From the NCBI GenBank assembly GCA_010094045.1, contig ML986662.1:164881-215917 (forward strand): a stretch of DNA of 51,037 nt. Reading direction: 5' to 3'. This document shows positions 12,716-25,031 of this stretch, piece by piece. The notes beneath the pieces were generated by a model that saw nothing but the letters and a program-made list of their open reading frames with translations, was not told the origin of the DNA and ran no database searches. The stretch's first letter is position 1; every line of letters begins with the position of its first letter. This DNA comes from Lojkania enalia. Taxonomy: Eukaryota; Ascomycota; Dothideomycetes; Pleosporales. The position numbers and the translations under genes are program-made.

Positions 12716-15700
12716 ATTTATTAAAGCTTATACTGCACCAGATTCTATTTTAACTACTAAATAGACCTACTACCGTACGAAGTTATAGACTAAAACGGAC
12801 TAGTAGAATAAGGATTCGATATAGCGACTGTATAGAGACAGTTCGCTAAAATAGCAGCTAGGCTAGAATGCCTAGAGAAAGAAAAGTAGCAATAGCAACT
12901 TAAAAGAATAAGCCTTTATCGGAAGCTTGAAGAGCAACTAAATAAGTATTCGGCCCCTAAGAGGAGTATCTTACTAACTATACTATTAACAACTACTAAG
13001 CCTATTCGTATAAAAGCTATACTTAATAAGCCGGACAAGTTTTAAGGAGACCGTAAAGTATACCCTATTTAGAAAAGTAGTATAAAGATTAAGATCCGTA
13101 TTAATAGTTTATCTATAAACTTAATAGATATAATAGTAGTAGCCTATATAGTATTATTTTATAAGAGTAATACTAGAATATACCTTTAGTTATACAAAAA
13201 ATATATTACTATAGATACTCTTACCTATAATAAATTCTAAACAATTATAGATATATAATATAATAACCCCTACTATTAGAAATAAGCTAGAATCGAGTTT
13301 AAAAACCTAAGATAAGGTAATAAGACCTTTATTAAGTTTCTAGTCGAGTACGATCGTCTCTCTATAGAAGTATTATACAACTCTTACCTAGACTAAGTTA
13401 AGATATAAGATCTAGAAGAGAAGATTTATCCTAAGCTCCGCTAATTAACAATTAGTAGTATTAGCGAGGAAGATCTTATATCGTATATAACCTTTATACG
13501 GAAACTTTATATTTTTAATAACCGTTTTAAAGCAGCTAAACTCGATAGCGCTTTTATATAGTTCTTTAGTAGGGGGAAGACTAGTTAGACGAGGGATAGC
13601 TAGAGATAGCTACTTATACCGCTCCCGCAACTACAACTGTTAGCTACTATTAATAATACTATAGACTAGACGCTAATAGTTAATTATAGACTCGTACAGC
13701 GCCTAGATGTAAAGCCTCAACTACTAGAAAAGATAAGGAATATTATTAAGAAAGAGCTAAAGGCTTAGAAATAATAGAATACCTATTTTACCTATAGAAA
13801 TAAGGGTTACTTTATTTAAAGCTACTACTATATTCTATCCAGAAGTAGTATATAGTTTAATTAGGCTCGTATAATACCGCTAGAGCCTATTTAGTATAAT
13901 AAGAAATATAGAGATATAGCCTAAGCTAATAGGATAGGAAAAGTATCGCTCTAAATAGAAGTCAGTACTTAAAGCTATAAAAAGAGTAGGCGAATAAGTA
14001 AGTACTAGATAAATTTAATTAATTTCAGATAACTAGCACTCTATTTATAGCCCCCGTACTACTTAATAATACCTTTAGCCTTCTCGCTTTAATAGACGAT
14101 AGCTATAATTTATATATAATAGTCGAGAAAAGGATTATATAAAAGGCTAGACTGGAATACCTCCGCCTCCTAATACTATTAATGGTCTTATTATTTAGCA
14201 ACTTCTTAGCTAGAATTATTAAGGAGGTAGTTATTATTAACTTACTAAATATAGGCGGGAGTTAGGTAGGTCTAGGTCGGGTATTTACTTATATAGTCCT
14301 AAGGATAGAAGGAAATTATAGTATAATCTTAGAACGCCTATAGAAGTAAAGTAAGAATATAATTATTAACCTAAAAATAGAAATCCTATATATTTATAGA
14401 ACGGAGGTAATTATATAAAACTAGAAGCTTTAGAAGTAGTAATATATAGCTAATATTACCTAAGTCTTAGTATATACTTTCTCTACTATAGTAAAACGCT
14501 ATAGGAAACGCCTGTAAGATTCTCTTACTAAGCTACCCCGTATCTTTACTATTAGTATAGCCGATATTTAGAAGGCCCTAGAAAATAAGCCGAAGATAAA
14601 CTCTTATATAAAACTCTCTAAGGAATATATATAGTAGCTTTATACCTTTAATTAATAGGAAGCTAATAAGCTACTACCTTTAAGACTAGGAGTAGACTAT
14701 ATAATTAAGCTAGAAGGGAAAGATAGAAGCCCTCTAAGGATCCCCTTAGGTCCTTTATATAGAATATTATAGGAGATACTCCTTATTCTTTAGAAAACCT
14801 TAATAGAGCTCCTTAATAAAGAATTTATTTGGGTTAGTAACTCTCTAGTTATAGTACTAATCCTGTTTATATAAAAACTAGGGGGTAGCCTCTACTTCTA
14901 TATTAACTACCGCGCCCTAAACGGTATTATATAGAAAGACTACTATCCTCTACCTCTAATCTAAAAAACGTTAAATTAAATTAGTTGAGCTAAGTAGTTT
15001 ATAAAATTTAATATTATTACTATATTTAATAAGATCCGAATTAAAGAAGAAGACGAGTAGAAGATAGCATTTATAACCCGTTATAGTTTATACGAGTAGC
15101 TAGTTATACCTTTTAGCCTTATAAATATTCTAAGTACCTTCTAATAGTATATTAATTATACGATCTAGAAGTATTTAGGCGACTTTATTTTAATATACTT
15201 AGATAATATCTTTATATATATAAACGGCTCCCTATAAAACTATTAGTGTTATGTTAAAGTAATCCTTTAAAAGCTAATAGATACTAGCTTCTAACTCGAT
15301 ATTAATAAGTGCGAATTTAAGGTCCGTATAATAAAATATCTCGGCTTTATTATTAATACGGAAAAAGGTATCTAAATAAACCTATAAAAAGTTAAAGTAA
15401 TCTAGAACTAAAAAGCACCTATATTAGTTTATAGTATATAAAGCTTTTTAGACTTTACAAATTTCTACCGCTAGTTTATTAAGGAATTTTCTGAAGTAGT
15501 TACTCTACTAACAGCTCTTACTTAAAGGGAATAAGAGAAGAAATAGTTTTAACTTAATAATCAGGTACTTACCGCCTTTAATTACCTAAAATAATACTTC
15601 GTATAAATGCTAGTATTAGTCTAGTATAACTCTAAAAGGGAAATAATTCTAGAGTATAATACCTCTAGCTAGTATACTAGAGGTACGTTTCTATAATATA

Positions 15701-17815
15701 ATAATAAAGGAGTTCTATAACCTATTGCTTTTATATTAAAGCGAATACTTCCTGTAGAGTATAACTACTTAATCTATAATAAGGAATTACTAGTAGTTAT
15801 ATAATGCCTCGAGGAATAGAAGAAGTCCTTAAAACTACTTACGCACTTTATAGTTCGTATAGATTACTACAACCTAAAATACTTTACTAAAGTATAGAGG
15901 CTCTCTAAGTACTAGACGAGATAGGCGGTATTTCTTACCCAGTTTAACTTCTAGTTTAAATATAAGCCGGGTAAGCTTAATATTCTAGCTAATACTTTCT
16001 TACGTCGCGATTAGAATCTTCTAAAAGAAGCTAATAATAAGTAGATCTAGAGAAGAATTAGCCAACTTTTCAGACCGTCCGATTTTAAAGATAGGGTTTA
16101 TATAGCCCCTATATAAACTAGAAACCAGCGTGCTAAAGATACTTCTAATAATTAGACGGAGGTAGTTGCCCCGAAAGACTCTATATTAGAGGAGAAATCT
16201 ATAGGCGAAGGGGAGTCTATAACTAAGATATTATATAAGGAGTAGTAAATACTAATAGAGACCTTATAATAAGATATCTAAGGAAAAGACAAGACGTATA
16301 TTATACTTCTCTATACTACTAAAGTAGGGGAGAGAATACTTCTAGAAACCCTCTATTACCTTAGAATTAGCCTATCTAACCTCTTAGTCCTAAGAGATAG
16401 ATTAATATAGAGAGAACGCGCTTAGGTTTCTAAGAGCGAGCTACTTTGTATAAAGCTAATCTAAGAGACTTATAACTCTTACTTAGCTAGCTACCCTAGT
16501 AAGAATATTATAATTAGGTTAATATTACAGCGCTATTTTTAGCCTAGAATAGCAGCAGATATTAAATACTTTATATAAAATTGCTACTTCTATAGTAGGA
16601 ATATAGTTTAGCGTTCTAGAAAAAAAGGCCTACTATATCCTCTTCTAGTCCCTAAGAGGGTATAGTTAAAAATTTTAATAGACTATATTATTAACTTACT
16701 AAGAACTATATATAGTAATAAATATATCCTTATTATTATAGACTATTTAAGTAAAAGAGTACTCTTTATTACCGTTCTAGACCTTAAGAGCTAAATATTA
16801 GTTAATAAGTTTATCGAGTATTTTATAGCATATTATAGGCTTCTATAAGTAATAGTCTCTAATAGAAGAGAGTAGTTTATATAAGGCGTATAGGTATACG
16901 TCTATCGAATTCTTAAGATTAAGTAAAGGCTATTAACAGTATACTATCCAGAGACTGACGGAAGTATAGAGCGTATAAACCAGCTACTTAAAGAGCTTTT
17001 CTACTACTATTATAACTACTACTAAGATAACTAGAATCTATAGCTACTACTAGCTTAGATTACTATTAGTACTAGGAACGCTTCCTCTATTAGAGTCAGC
17101 CTATTCTTTTTTACTTATAGCTATTACCTGAACTTAAGAGAGTTTATATAACTAGAAGAGGAGCTGCTAATAGAGTAGCCTAGAGACCCTATTTACGCAG
17201 TAAATTAGATTATTAGTAAATTAAAAGACTGCGTCGAATTTATACAAGTAATAATAGCCTACGTATAATAATAGTAGTAAGAAATTTATAATTATATAAG
17301 AGATCCTATACTATAATACTAATTAGGGGATAAAGTTTAGCTTAATATGCGTAATATTAAGATGGACCCTATAAGGAAAAAGAAGCTCTATAAGCTCTAT
17401 TAATAATATATAGTTAATAAGACTATTAGATAAAATATATACTAACTAGACACCCTATTAAGAATTTATAACATCTTCTATATAATATTACTTCGCCCTA
17501 TCGCTTAAGACTTATTACTAAGTTAAATATAGAACAACTATTAACTAGTACTAATTAGCGTTAGAAATAAAGATAAATAGGAGTTTAAGAAAATCTAAGA
17601 TGTATGAGTAATTAGTAAGAGAGGAGGTAGCCTAAAATAGCAGTTCCTTTATAAATAAACTAGTTATACTATACCTTTGTAGAACAACTAAGGCGACTAT
17701 AAAGATATAATTGCTCTGGGAGAATTCGAACGGGATATAGGGCGGAACTTTACTAAAGAACTACTTGTCTATACAACTTAGCATTAGAGGAAGAGGAGGA
17801 GGAGGAGGGGAATAT

Positions 17816-18017
17816 TATAAAGGTCCTAGCCTATAGCTTAGTCCCGTTCCTGCGATGCTATAATAGCAGTTACTCTTATACGACCCTATATCTACCTAGA
17901 CTAAAGTAAGCGAATAATACATATCTTACTACTATATACCTTCTCTTCTCTTTCTCTAGCTTTAACAATAATGGATTCTTATTATATCTAATCCTATTAT
18001 ATCCTTAGACCTTCTTA
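17816..18017 (+). repeat. 3' LTR of gypsy element
   Basis: 202 bp, begins TATAAAGG (RIP-altered form of TGTGAAGG) and ends CTTCTTA, followed by the GCGCG target duplication. Preceded by the polypurine tract. Confidence 0.88.
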
Positions 18018-18187
18018 GCGCGCTTGCTTTAGCGTACGTACCTTCTTCTTCTCTTTTATCTTCCTACTTACCTCGTATTCAGCTTACTCCTTAGCTATCT
18101 TCTTATACGACACCTGAGATCTGTATATAGCATATAATACTAAGTGTTAATAAGTCTTATCGTCCCTACTTATAGCTTCTCGTGATA

Positions 18188-19535
18188 TTTAGCAACTAGT
18201 AAATAACTAGAACCTTTTTATTAAAGTATTCGATAAATGTTAATAGAAATAAGCGGATACCCTATAAAATTATCTATTTCCCCTACTAGAGATTATTATC
18301 TAAGGCTAGCCTAAGCTTAAATCTTTTAAAGTAGTTTATATTAGAGATAGAGTATAAAGATAAGTTATCTAAAGTTTAACTAAAGCGATATAGTAATAAA
18401 AGCTGGGTAGAAGTAAAGAGAACTAGGTCTAGAAACTTTAGAAAAGTACTTATTATTTTAATTTATATACGAGTTATATAGAGCTATTTAACTTAAAATT
18501 ATAGATTAGCTAAACTCCTTTAAATAATAGCCTAGTTAGTACCTAGATATAAATATTTTTCTTAATATAAAAAACTTTAGGCTAGAATTAATCTTAAAAT
18601 AATACTATCTATAATATTAAATTTAGAAGAAGAAGCTTTCTATATAATAGCCGTCGAATTATAGTAATCTAAGATGCCTCTAATAGTAGTAGAGATATCT
18701 CTTCGTAAAGTACTTAATTTCTCTTCTAATTATACCAAATATATAAGTATTATAAACTACTATCTTAAATAGTTTATATCTCTAAGTAACTAGCTAGTAA
18801 TAGTTCTAGCTGTAAAGTATATTTTCTAAAGTAGGGTAAATATTATATTTATTAATTTACTAGATAAAGTATTATTCTACTACTATTTAGTTAAAGATCG
18901 ATATTTTAAGATACTAAAGTAGGAAGAATATTACTAAGATATATTTCCCCTATATTAAATTATATATATAGTATATTAACTTTTAATAATCTAATACGCG
19001 CGAGCTAGAAGCTTAATTAATATTAATTTATAATCGAATATAAAGAAATATAAGCTCTTCGCTAGCTTCTATTATTAAGAAGCTAAATTAGTTTAAGAAA
19101 GGCTCTATAAAAGTAATATATTAGATTAGGTTAATATACAATAAAATCGTCAGCCTTTAAAAAGTAAATAAAGTAGTAATAAAATAGAAACAGCGGAAAA
19201 AAAGGCGGATTCAAGCGTAAGGAACTCTAATAAAAGTATAAGAAGAGATAATTATTACTAAAAAGGATAATAAGGAGAAAACTTAGGCTATAATACGCTA
19301 ATTTAGAATACGATTAGATACGAGTAGATAGTATAAAATATACTATAACTACTATAGTAAAACTAGATATAATTCTTATATATACTAGAAGGATATAGAG
19401 GTTTCTATAGAATAATTATACAAGTTGTAAATTACTATTATATTACTTAGTTATTAAACTATACATATATAAAGGTTAAAAAAGTTAATAGCATAGACTA
19501 TTTATTTATATAGGCCGCTTACTTATAAAATATAT
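18188..19535 (+). mobile_element. Pogo-like transposon fragment, 3' part
   Basis: The right end is a terminal repeat with the doubled AAGTAAGCGGCC-type motif followed by TA (19536-19537). The segment about 18690-19420 matches the reverse complement of 36015-36700, part of another pogo-like copy. Near 19170-19260 a lysine/arginine-rich coding remnant resembles the basic C-terminal tail of Fot1-type transposases. No left terminal repeat was found; the left side is cut by the LTR ending at 18187. RIP-mutated and inactive. Confidence 0.6.
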
Positions 19536-19537
19536 TA

Positions 19538-20917
19538 TAGGTTCTTATAGTTGCTTAGTACTTCTATAGGAAATACTATACCTTCTAATTCGGGTTTCTA
19601 TTATTTAAAATATTAGATAATTGTAAATAATTTCTTATTATATATTTTATAGTTACTTTTAGTAGAATTTATATATTTAGAGAAGAAGATAATAGATCTT
19701 AGTTTACTATTAGCGCCTCTCTAGAACAGTATACTAGCTATTATAAAGTTAAATATATTAGCTTCTATTACTATTAGCAGCTTAGAATTAAAGTATTAGA
19801 GAATTAGTATAGAGATAAAAGCGTTCTTTAAATAGTTAAAGGAATATTAATAGTTATTATTCTAGTTAAATCGGGAATTCTACTTAGTTAGAACTACTAA
19901 TAAGGAGACTCTCTATAAGAAGTTGCTAATAAATTATTAGTAGAAGTTTACAAAGCCTATAAAAGCTTAAATATCTTTTATATTTTTAGGGTATTTCTAG
20001 TTAATAATTATCTCTACCTTCTTCGGGTCTATATAGATCTCTTCTATAATAATTATATACTCTAGATAGATTATTTCTAACTAGTAGAACTTATACTTAT
20101 CTATATTAAGTTTATAAACTATTCGCTCTTAAGACTTTAAGAACTAGCTAGATATACTACTTATAATCCTTTAAATTCTTACTAAATATTAGAATATTAT
20201 TAATATAAATAGTATAGAATATATTAAAATATAGTCTAAATATATTATTTATAAAGTACTAGAATATACTTAGAATATTAACTAGATTAAAGGGTATTAT
20301 TAGATATTTAAATAGTTTATAGTATATATAGAATATAATCTTCTATTTATCTCCTTTAATAATTCTTAACTTATTAAACGCGGTAATAATATCGAGTTTT
20401 ATATAGTATTTAGCTCTATTAAATTAAATTAATATCTTTTAAATTAGTAGAATTAGATATTAGTTTTTAATAGTAATAGTATTTAGAGCTTTATAGTTTA
20501 TATAGAATTAGAAACTACTTCTAGATTTCTTTATAAAAATTATAGGTATAGCTACTAGTAATAAACTTATTCTAATAAATCTCTTAGATAAGTTCTTATT
20601 AAAGTACTTTTTTAGTACCTTTAACTTATTCTAGAATATTTTATAGAGTAGACTAAAACTAGCTTACTTATCTATCTTTAATTCGATCTTATAATTATAT
20701 AGTTATTATTTAGGCAGCGTATCTATATTCTTATATAAGAAAATAGATAAAAGGTTATAGTATTCTTTAAATACTTTAATAATAAGATTAGTATATATTT
20801 TTAAGACTAGAACCTTATTAATATTAGCTATTAATATAGTAAAGATTTTATATTTAGGTTATTAGAAGAGTTAAACTAGTAGTATAGTACCTATATAGTA
20901 TATATCTAACTATAGTA
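19538..20917 (-). mobile_element. Ty3/gypsy pol fragment (RNase H/RT), minus strand
   Basis: The minus strand carries decayed RNase H and RT sequence; near 20215-20185 it reads YTIYINNI, equivalent to the VYLDDIL catalytic block of gypsy RT. About 540 bp (19540-20080) match 48195-48740 in the same orientation, so both come from the same family. The upstream end is interrupted by the TIR element at 20918. No intact frame. Confidence 0.7.
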
Positions 20918-22064
20918 ACGTAGTTTATAAACGAGCTGTTAGTATAAGTAAGCTGTTACTCTACTAAGATTCGAATAATTTAATCGCAATAATTATTAAC
21001 TATATATATATATACTATAAGAAGTAATAGTCTATTAAATTATTTAATACCTACGCTATTAGTTTAGTACGTTTAAGTATTATAGCTAGGCTACTTACAG
21101 CGCCTACAGCTCTGTTAAGGCTAGCTACTCCTTTATAGCTAAGTATTCTAATTACGAATTTTCTTATTAATCTACCTCTCAACGTTATTTTAATTAATTA
21201 TATCTTTACCTATAGCTTTTATTAGAATCCCTTACTTCTATAATCGCTTTCTTTTCTATTATTTTCGCTTTATTACTACCTCGTTTACTCGCTTAAGGCT
21301 CTTAATTTAATTAGCTATCAGCGCGATTAAATATATTATTATTATAGCGCTCTTTTAAAGTTAATTAAAAGCTGCGATAATTAATATAGGTAATAAATCT
21401 TAATATTACTAAATCCTACTACAAATTATTATTAATTAAGCCTCTAGTTTACGCGCGTTGCTAGGTATTTTAGCTTTCTAAAGGGTAGTTTCTAATATAG
21501 GTAGTATTAGTGTATATAGCTTAATATTAAGCTTTAATAGTACCGCCTTAAAAGCTTACGCGGATATTAGCTTCTATAATTAATCGATTATAGGCTGCTT
21601 TAAAAGCTAGAAGGAAGGTAATCTTATTAATATAGTTAATATAATCGCGTACTACGGCTAAGATCTTAATACTATACTTAGCTAATAGTCTATTTACTAT
21701 AGCTTATATACTATTAATCGTAGGCGGAAATCCTCGTAAATCCTAATTAAGAATATAACTAATAAGTACCTCCTTTTTAGTCTTTATAAGCTTCTTTAAA
21801 TTTAGCTTATAATTGTATTATGTAGCTATTCCAGTATATTAAAGGTAAAAAGTACTTTAAGGGTAGCGAAAAGTTATTATAGCGCTATTCTTAGTTGAAA
21901 CTTAACCTTAATCGATAGCTAAGATTATAAGAATAATTTATAATTTTTTTATAGATTAATTATATGTTACTATATTAAGTTATTACGCGTTAATTTAAGT
22001 AGATTGTTAAAAGTTTAGTAAGATAATAGCTTACTTATACTAATAGCTTACTTATAAACTATAT
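20918..22064. mobile_element. Short TIR element (1147 bp), pogo-derived
   Basis: Inverted terminal repeats with the doubled motif (TTATAAACGAGCTG then TATAAGTAAGCTG) are flanked by TA at 20916-20917 and 22065-22066. Length is well below the 1.84-1.87 kb of the autonomous-size pogo relatives here, and only scattered transposase-like sequence is recognisable on the minus strand, so it looks like an internally deleted non-autonomous derivative. Copies: 33107-34258 (complete) and 45131-45902 (truncated). Confidence 0.8.
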
Positions 22065-22234
22065 TATAGACTTTAAATATTTAAATTTAGATAGGTTCTT
22101 TTAACTATAATTATTATTAGAAGTTAGATTAGTTTTAATTTTAGATTCTTTTAACTAGTATAATATTTTAAGTAGCTAGTAATTATATTAGGTATAGGTT
22201 AATAGATAGAATTTTAAACGGTACTATCTAAGCT
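22065..22234. other. AT-rich edge abutting the gene island
   Basis: RIP-like sequence up to the stop codon of the dioxygenase gene. Base composition changes sharply near 22260, about 25 bp inside that gene's 3' end. Confidence 0.5.
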
Positions 22235-23320
22235 TTAGGCTATATAGGGGTTATAAGTAGTTACTTGAGCTCTCCATGCAGCCCAGCTATCCACGTTCCT
22301 CGTATCCTCCTCCTCCCCGCCTCCCAGTGGCGGAATCACACTACCGCCTTTGAGCCTTTGCACAGTAGCTCCCTTCTCCGCACGAACAAGGTAGGCCAGG
22401 CTTTGGCGAGGCAGCTGAGCCTGGGTTCCTGGAGGGGACATAACACGATGTAGCGAGCTTCGAAGTAACCCACCTGTCCATTCTGTAAGCGTGTCTGCGA
22501 TATTGATAAGGGCGCAGCCTGGCTGAGGCCTGATATAACGCCAATTCTCATCAACGTTATCTGATCCAGCGGGTAGAACCTGGAGTCCTCCAGCGACATT
22601 AAACAGAAGCGTAATAATGCCAATGTCTGTGTGACCCCCAAAGTTAATGCGACGAGGATCTTTAACAGGCTGCGCTGGGCTTAGTAGCATCCGCAAAGAA
22701 GTGGCGGATGGTTTATCCAAAGGGCAGCGCGCTGCTAGTGTGCCTGGCGGCAGATCTAGTTGTTTGTCCAGGTGACCCAACAAGACTCTAACGACGGAAA
22801 AGGCAGTTTCGAAAAAGCCACGACAATCATTACGACTTGCTTCGATAGGCTCAGGATTGGACAACGGTGGGATGTTTCCCATGATGTCATCTTGGCTCAG
22901 TGTATAAACCTCGATGCTGTCCCTTGTGTTGTCGTCAACCCGCAACATGCCTTTGCGCTTGTAACTAGTTCATATGTGTTAAAGATGGTACTTCTTTATG
23001 TAGTCTAGTTGGACTTACCCAATCAAGCTACGCGGAGCATCGCAGGCATATTTTTCCAGGGTGTGTTGATCGAGAGTCAACGTCTTCTCGATCAGATCAA
23101 ACATCTTCCCGCCATATTGTAACAGCCTTTCTCCTTGCTGTGACTCACTCAGGTCGAGGAAAAGAAAACCTTCCTTTCTGCACGCATCGTAGAGTCGCGA
23201 AGATTCCTCGTCCGACCCAGCCTGAAGCTTACTGAGCGATACGGTAGGTATGTGCGCTATAGGGAATATGGATTCAGAAGGGAAAACGGGGTATCTAGAA
23301 AAATGAGTCGGTGTGGGCAT
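22235..23320 (-). CDS. 2-oxoglutarate/Fe(II)-dependent dioxygenase (IPNS-like fold)
   Basis: Two exons, 23320-23019 and 22964-22235, joined across a 54-bp intron (GTAAGT...CTAG), give 343 residues in one frame. Residues about 20-100 form the non-haem dioxygenase N-terminal domain (FPIAHIPTVSLS start). The catalytic domain shows the iron triad His212-x-Asp214 (GGHTD) and His273 (SLHRVM), plus the 2-oxoglutarate-binding Arg287-x-Ser289 (RQS). All key residues are present, so the enzyme looks functional. Family members hydroxylate or desaturate small molecules, often in fungal secondary metabolism; the substrate is unknown. The start ATG was chosen because it is the first in the domain-containing frame. 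It is transcribed away from the thioesterase-like gene across a 508-bp shared promoter. The last nine codons lie in the AT-rich border, so the native C-terminus may have been altered by the neighbouring transposon. Confidence 0.9.
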
Positions 23321-23828
23321 ATTGAAATGATGAATGAGCGGCAGAGTCGAGGCACTATAAGTAGTGGATGTAGGGATGAAGAGAAGTGGGTTAATAGCGA
23401 TAACCTACAAGAAATCGAGGGCATATATCGATCTCCTCGCTCCACCATCGAACGATGGCATGATTGGATTTTGTCTTATCCGGCGTAACAATGCAGCGCC
23501 ACCCGCCTACGCCCCAGTTCTCGAACACCAAAATGACCCGCCCGTTAAGAAACGCCCGTGCAGCCTTAGCGTGCCGCTTGTTTTGGTATCCGCGAACCCC
23601 TGCACGCGAACGACGACTAGATTAAAACCTTGGCAACCGGCAACCAAGGCGCCTCGCGCCGCTACTTACCGGAGCTTTACACACCACCAACGGCTTGCGC
23701 AAACGCTACGCCCACTCACCTTGAAAATTGTGCAAGATAGTTGGTTGTGGCTGGAGAACAACTTTTCTACGTTATAACAAACGACTCAGCCTCTATCGAT
23801 CTTGACCGAGTCAGACAGACAACCAATC
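23321..23828. promoter_or_regulatory. Shared divergent promoter of dioxygenase and thioesterase-like genes
   Basis: A 508-bp intergenic region between two genes transcribed outward. It is the only clearly GC-rich non-coding stretch (about 23490-23720). It holds an inverted repeat, CCTTGG and CCAAGG at 23628-23633 and 23644-23649, around a central CCGG, with GGCAACC twice in the loop. A CCAAT sits at 23823-23827, just before the thioesterase ATG, and a TTATAA-type AT patch lies at 23772-23777. Such palindromes are candidate sites for a zinc-cluster regulator, but no regulator gene is in the window. Confidence 0.5.
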
Positions 23829-25031
23829 ATGTCATCCGCACTCCAAGTCAGTCCAACAGAGGTGCTAGATCTTGAATCTTCACCATCCTCGTCATTTTCA
23901 AGGGCTATTACACTCCCAACGGATATATGCATTGGCTCTGGTATTTCCTTTACATCCTACTTGAGGCTCGCGTCGCTAACACCAACAAAGGAAGTTCCGG
24001 GGGCCTACTGGCATGCTTGATGACAAAGCATGCTCTCTTACATGCCGCTCAGAACCCTAAAACCAAGCATCAAACGGATATTCGCTCGGCCTACATTCAG
24101 TTCTATCGTCCCATATTCCCCAATAAAGACCCACGCGTTCAACTTCAACTTCGGGAAGTCAGCATTGGGAAGGGATGGTCGACCTTTCGCATAGAATTGA
24201 CTCATGGTTCCAACGCCAAAGTAGCAGCTTCTGCAGATGTCATGCAAGTTCACATATCGCGGAACTTCTAGATATGCTTCAACTGATAATCTCCCCAGTC
24301 TCAGTAACTTTATGATCCCCGGAAAGACACTGCCAACGAATTGGAAACTTTCGCCTCCCGCCCCTAGAGTAGATCTTGCCAAGCTCGAGACATTAGATGA
24401 TCCCGACTGGGGGTGCTACCATACTGCTTTCCATCCAAATGGGTTCCGAAGAGGCATGTCTTACATCAAGTATTACATTCCGCGCAAGGTCCCGGATCAA
24501 ATAAGGTTCGTCGAACAATGGGTTGCGCCGGGCTGGGACTGCACCCCAAGCGGATCCGCGGAGCGTACAACCGCGAAAGCGAACTGGACCAACGAATTAA
24601 TCCAGTTCGCAGCGGACTTGAGTCTGCCCGTACAGGAGAACTTTTGGCCACCCCCGGGCGTGAAAACCTCTCTTGGGAGTATAGTGGCTACGCTGGCATT
24701 TTCCGCGAGACAAGAAGAGGCCCGCAAGAATGGTCAGTCCAACTGGAGGGAGCTACCTGACGATGGCTACCTGCCTGAGGTGGGACCTGGGCTGTTCAGG
24801 AACGCTATGATCAATGTGACGTTGAGCATGTCTACTGAAATGAAGAAACGTCTGCCAAAAGATGGTGTTCGGTGGTTATACATGCGTAGCGAAGTCAAAA
24901 AGCTTGAAGGGAGCCGGATGGACCTCGAAGTCCTTTTGTTCGATGATTCCATGGATCTAGTGGCAATCAGTCATCAGGTAGCTTGGATTGTCACGGGTGT
25001 CGAGAAAACGCAAAGGAGCTCTAGCCTCTAG
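23829..25031 (+). CDS. Thioesterase-like superfamily protein (TesB/4HBT_3-type hot dog)
   Basis: Three exons, 23829-23940, 23991-24243 and 24299-25031, encode 365 residues. Intron 1 is 50 bp (GTATTT, branch GCTAAC, AAAG). Intron 2 is 55 bp with a GCAAGT donor, CTGAT branch and CAG acceptor. The N-terminal half follows the fungal thioesterase-like pattern: CIGSG near residue 35, then a poorly kept HGGY-type region. The mid part has LPTNWKLSPPAPRVDL, and the C-terminal hot dog ends with SRMDLEVLLFD and a VAISH..AW strand near 326-350. The family comprises acyl-CoA thioesterase relatives, some in secondary-metabolite clusters, possibly releasing or editing acyl chains. The ATG at 23829 has a good context; an in-frame TTG upstream is ignored. 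It ends with TAG. The 50-residue insert around the second domain is unusual. It lies between two cluster-type genes and looks intact if the GC donor is spliced. Confidence 0.82.
24244..24298 (+). other. Putative GC-AG intron
   Basis: No GT donor nearby gives a family-consistent frame; AT|GCAAGT does. It uses the full consensus for GC donors, with branch ACTGAT at about 24281-24286 and CCCCAG before 24299. The splice joins phase 2 to phase 2 and restores the stretch DVILSNF...LPTNW expected in the family. Confidence 0.75.

Larger units (their letters stand above)
12514..18017 (+). mobile_element. Complete Ty3/gypsy element with LTRs and TSD
   Basis: A structurally complete 5504-bp LTR retrotransposon. 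LTRs are 12514-12715 and 17816-18017, each 202 bp, with substitutions only. Target duplication GCGCG sits at 12509-12513 and 18018-18022. A purine-only run at about 17788-17810, just before the right LTR, is the polypurine tract. On the plus strand a gag-like region spans about 12720-14000. RT lies at about 14740-15240, with YYPLPLI, a region equivalent to VMPFGL..AP.TF and IYLDN where YLDD is expected. RNase H is at about 15540-15850 and integrase toward 16500-17200. The 5' LTR starts TG; the 3' LTR start reads TA, a RIP change. All frames are riddled with TAG/TAA, so it is non-autonomous now. Confidence 0.9.
12469..18187 (+). repeat. LTR of a second family, split by an inserted gypsy element
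   Basis: A 211-bp-class LTR is present in two pieces, 12469-12513 and 18023-18187, with the complete gypsy element 12514-18017 between them and GCGCG duplicated at the junctions. Joined in the mind, the pieces match the two LTRs at 30551-30761 and 31556-31766, including the shared track around TATATATAGCGCGCTT and a later CCTACTTATAG. This shows a nested insertion order: this LTR was already present when the gypsy element landed. Confidence 0.8.

Noticed and set aside
1..22234. Hidden host genes inside the AT-rich block
   Set aside because: All recognisable protein blocks belong to retroelement pol or pogo-type transposases; no other family was seen in six-frame reading.
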